64,000 bases of DNA from Hermatobates lingyangjiaoensis (Eukaryota > Arthropoda > Insecta > Hemiptera > Hermatobatidae), in contig JAPFBL010000036.1 in assembly GCA_026182355.1 (NCBI GenBank), forward strand, positions 1,240,001-1,304,000, in the 5' to 3' direction. Position 1 is the first letter of the stretch; every line of letters starts with the position of its first letter. A program made the translations under genes and the position numbers. Under the pieces are notes generated by a model. The model had not been told where the DNA came from. It was given only the letters and a program-made list of their open reading frames with translations, and did not search any database. Below are positions 38,762-64,000 of this stretch, piece by piece.

Positions 38762-38892
38762 GAAAAGATAAAAAGGTTTCACATAAACACGTGAAATAAC
38801 AATCAATGATCAAACCACAATAAGAAATGGGAAAACAAGACTAAGATCTTTCAACCGTAACAAGCGGTCTTCGTTTGAGTCAAAAACCCAAC
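38762..38892 (-). repeat. Dispersed repeat family A, copy 4 (one arm)
   Basis: Minus-strand half copy with ACGAAGACCGCTTGTTACGG and TTGAAAGATCTTAGTC. The CTGACGA segment is altered to CAAACGA here. The outer segment ATGATCAAACCACAATAAG is shared with the copy at 61218. Confidence 0.75.
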
Positions 38893-40379
38893 TGAATAAA
38901 ATAAAACAAAAACCCACATAAGTCTTAAAGTTGAGTTATTAGATATATGTAACAGAAACTGAAAGTTTGGTCAAATATTGCTATATGTGTTTATCATTTT
39001 TCATTGTAGAGAACCTGCCAAATTTCAGGTAAATAGGAATTTATTAGAATTAAACTATCAAATACAATCGCATATAATTTACATCATAAACAAATAAAAG
39101 GTTATCAGTCGTAATAAATACCAATATAAAGGATGAATTTAGGTTCAATCACGCAAGATTCACATCAGATATCAGCCCACCCCTGGTTAATAAGTAAGTA
39201 CGTTATAATAAATATGAACATTAATTATTAATGTTCTTTTTAAGTAAGTATGAAGTCTAGTGTTCACCTTAATTGAATAATATAATTTCCAGTTGATTTA
39301 TAAATAAGAGAAAAACAAAGTAATACTCGTGAAGAAAATGTTTTATTTTACAGAACTGGTTGGCACTGAAGTCAATAAAAAATCCGTTTTATGTTGTAAA
39401 GCTTATTAAAACCCACTAAAGAACAACTGATTTATACGAAAGTTGCTTTAAAGATCGCAGCATAGAGCCCGAAGTACAACAGTATTGATAGTACGAAAAA
39501 AACATATCCCACCATTTATCACGAAGGGCAATCTCTTACAATCATTACAACCTCTTAATCTTTATTACGTAACTGCCGAATATAATCTAATGTTCAACTA
39601 CTTTTATGACTTAACTTACATACTGAAAAAAGTGATTTCCATGATACTGAAAAACTGATATTTCCACTATCAAATTTGTCATATCATGAATCTTTGTTTA
39701 TTCACTTGAATAAACTAATCTTTACCTTAAAATACGATTAACTCATTAATTGACCCGAAATAACATTTCATTATTCAAAATTGGGTTAATATGCAGAACA
39801 AGGGGCCCCTGACATTGCGTCCGGTTATCGATATCCACTAGTTTCAGATAGGTCGTAATATATAATTATTAAAGTAATATATAATATATTGCATTATGTA
39901 TTAATATATTAACAATACATAATATAATAAATATTATTAATTACATGAAACGGTCCAGCAGACTTTTGAATAATAATAAATATTATTAAATATAATAACT
40001 AAACACAAACATTATTAAATAATATAAACTATTAATTATTTTTAATTCAACAACTCATGTTTTTTCTAGTTATACTCCTAAGATTGTCTTGCATCAAAGC
40101 AAAACAAGAAATATTAAAAACTATAAAAGACATATGCATTTAAAGAAATAAAAACCTATAAATAAATATCTGGAAAACCTTCTTATTCATATTCAGATAA
40201 TATTGACCTTGATTTAATTGCCCCATGGAACATGCGATTTGAATATTTTCATAATTTAATTATTCTTAACAATGAATATGTAATACAAATTTTTGTCTAA
40301 ACCAAGATCATTTTACAGAAAAATAGGACTTAACATTTACTGCAAAATAAAATTGTATAATTGTAATGACCGATTGATT

Positions 40380-40530
40380 TAGGAGGCAGAGTGAATTGAC
40401 GTACCTGTTAGTCCTCTGTGTTGTTGGTTGGCAGCCATATTTATTTTAGGGTTAATAGTATAATTTTAAGTGTTTCATTCTAAATGTGTGATCGTGGACT
40501 GTTCGAATGGTGTATTTAAAAAATTAAATC
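40380..40530 (+). promoter_or_regulatory. Probable promoter and 5' UTR of cyclin L
   Basis: A GC-richer patch just before the coding exon contains GGCAGCCATATTT (near 40430). This resembles the YY1-type motif (core CCATnTT) often found downstream of housekeeping gene starts. No TATA box at a convincing distance was seen. The transcription start cannot be placed from sequence alone. Confidence 0.35.
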
Positions 40531-62357
<21,827 letters not shown>

Positions 62358-64000
62358 ATCAATCTTTTGCACCGAGATGTGCTTCTCCCTTTCTCTCTAT
62401 GTATATATACCTACTTGTAAATAATGTATACTTTTAGAGCAATTAAATTTTTTTATATTTTTATTCTTTGTTTTATATTATCCATTTTTGTCTTAAGATC
62501 TTTAAAGAATCTTCGAAATAGTTGCAAAAACAACTCACTAACCTTTAAACACTAAGTAATTCATTATGTAGTAATTATATCTTCAGTAAACTCGTCATTA
62601 TAGTTTCATTATTCATAAATGTATCATTTTTTATGAAATGAATGGGCAAAAAACATCTCATCTTTGAGTAGTATTGAATCGTTGAATTAAATATGAAATG
62701 TAGATGGCACGCATTTTATAAAAAATAAAAGGAAAGAAATTCAAATGCAAAATAAGAAAACATGTAACGGGAAAACTTTTAATATATCAAGGACAATTTG
62801 TAAGCAACACCTCATAGATTGTAAGTCGACTTTCCAGATTTTATAATAATTCATCGACTAGTGCTGAATTTTTACTAGACTTGTCCTTATATTTTTGTTA
62901 TGTTGTCCGGATTTGTAAATCTGTGATTTAAAGTACGAGTACTTTCGTTTAATTTTTGATTTTTTCCATATTGCATGTAGCAGTGAAGTACAATAGTTCG
63001 TAAGATGCAGTGCTATAATCGCTCAATAAATACATGTAGCAGGGGGATGGACATGTGGGGATCAATATCTTACACGTGCTCTCTAAATTACTTTATTCTG
63101 GATTGGGAGGAAGGCTTTACCTCTTACATGGGGATGCTGTGTCAGCTTCTCCATAATTAGCTGATATTTCGTAAGACCAGTACTGTTTTCTTAAGGGTAC
63201 ACGTTTCACCTAACTGTGAGTTGTAATCCTTTGAGATTCTGATACTTGGGAGACTTTCATACCTTGTGAACATACCATGCTCCAAATTGTTCACAAAATA
63301 AGTACGAACATTGGATAATTAATAGAGAATTTTTTTAATTCGTATTGCATCCTTAAAAGTTGACTGTCTTTATATGCCTTTCGACTTCCTTAAAGTTTAG
63401 TGCAAGCTTTCTTTATCAGTCTTGCGTTGTCCTTGGACTCTGCTTTATCAGTTTGCCTGCATAACAAGCGAAGTAGTGGGTTTTTTTACGCTGATGGTAA
63501 AAAGACAACGTGTTGCACATTAGGAACCGTTCTGAAGAAAGCAAAATGACAGGTTGCTCTACCACTGTTTTCTTTTTTAAACTGAAAGCATAGTGGTTCA
63601 TAATTCTGAAGCACTGCTGACACTGTTCGAAGTTAGCTGTCTGCCCAGATACTTTCTATCTTAAATATGTCCTATTTCGTAAATAAATAGCTCTAGTTGA
63701 AAGGCACATAAAATAATTCTATGTAAATAAATAATTAAAAAAAGATTAATTCTGTGGACTTTACTCACAAAATCACCTGTGGCAAGTTCTAATCGATGGT
63801 TATGACAATATCAGATTAATATTCACGAAAAATTACTACCGAATGGAACAAATTGCTGTTTCAAACATATGCTATAAAAAGCTGATAGTTATCGAGGCAA
63901 TTCAATGAATTCTCGGTAATAGTTGATTCTTTCTGATTAGGTAGTTCAATGAGATCTTAAAGCATTACCTGAATTGTTACCTAGATTAAGGCATACATAA
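62358..64000 (+). other. Cyclin L 3' UTR and downstream flank
   Basis: After the TGA at 62355-62357, possible poly(A) signals are ATTAAA at 62442, AATAAA at 62724 and AATAAA at 63025; the used site cannot be chosen from sequence. The remainder is AT-rich with no recognised coding frame or repeat. A short minus-strand frame near 63416-63601 has no domain and is not called. Confidence 0.45.

Larger units (their letters stand above)
37702..40380. other. Intergenic DNA between PFKFB and cyclin L
   Basis: No gene was found. It contains diverged copies of the 33905 repeat family (about 38085-38170 and 38545-38700), a SINE tail and family A copy 4. A short GC-rich stretch lies near 39800-39840. Confidence 0.5.

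Overview
The window is AT-rich animal nuclear DNA. It holds two spliced genes, both on the plus strand, in a background dense with mobile-element debris. GT-AG introns from about 70 bp to several kb, AATAAA signals, (AT)n microsatellites, a tRNA-derived SINE, Helitron, hAT and mariner remnants and many Penelope-like element (PLE) pieces all point to an invertebrate metazoan. An arthropod, perhaps a chelicerate, is my guess; nothing here proves the taxon.

Layout. 1-9.6 kb: no gene; a foldback repeat, a complete SINE with target-site duplication, two decayed Helitron helicase tails and a 49-bp tandem array. 9.6-9.92 kb: a GC-richer stretch ending in a consensus splice donor, a possible promoter or leader exon for the first gene. 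10-25 kb: PLE fragments on both strands, a hAT MITE with a perfect 8-bp duplication, a mariner-like MITE, and long AT-rich DNA with nothing recognised. 25.2-36.85 kb: an 11-exon gene for the bifunctional 6-phosphofructo-2-kinase/fructose-2,6-bisphosphatase (PFKFB), 466 residues from the chosen ATG. Its phosphatase active site is intact, but several kinase substrate residues are replaced. 36.9-37.7 kb: a 121-bp tandem array directly behind the poly(A) signal. 40.5-62.36 kb: a 9-exon cyclin L gene (443 residues; two cyclin folds and a C-terminal RS domain), whose introns hold a hAT MITE, another TIR element, an internally deleted mariner and, in the 6.4-kb last intron, a dense PLE cluster with an open RT/GIY-YIG frame. 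62.4-64 kb: 3' UTR and flank.

The two genes have unrelated roles: PFKFB sets the fructose-2,6-bisphosphate level that controls glycolysis, and cyclin L partners CDK11-type kinases in transcription and splicing. The shared theme is repeat biology. At least four unrelated repeat types carry the same small RNA-like motif: CTGANGA, one free base, a perfect 4-6 bp stem whose sequence differs between copies but stays paired, then GAAA. This resembles the hammerhead ribozyme core known from PLEs, with one extra nucleotide. Several copies lie in long palindromes and most sit next to (AT)n tracts. This is the most promising signal in the window.
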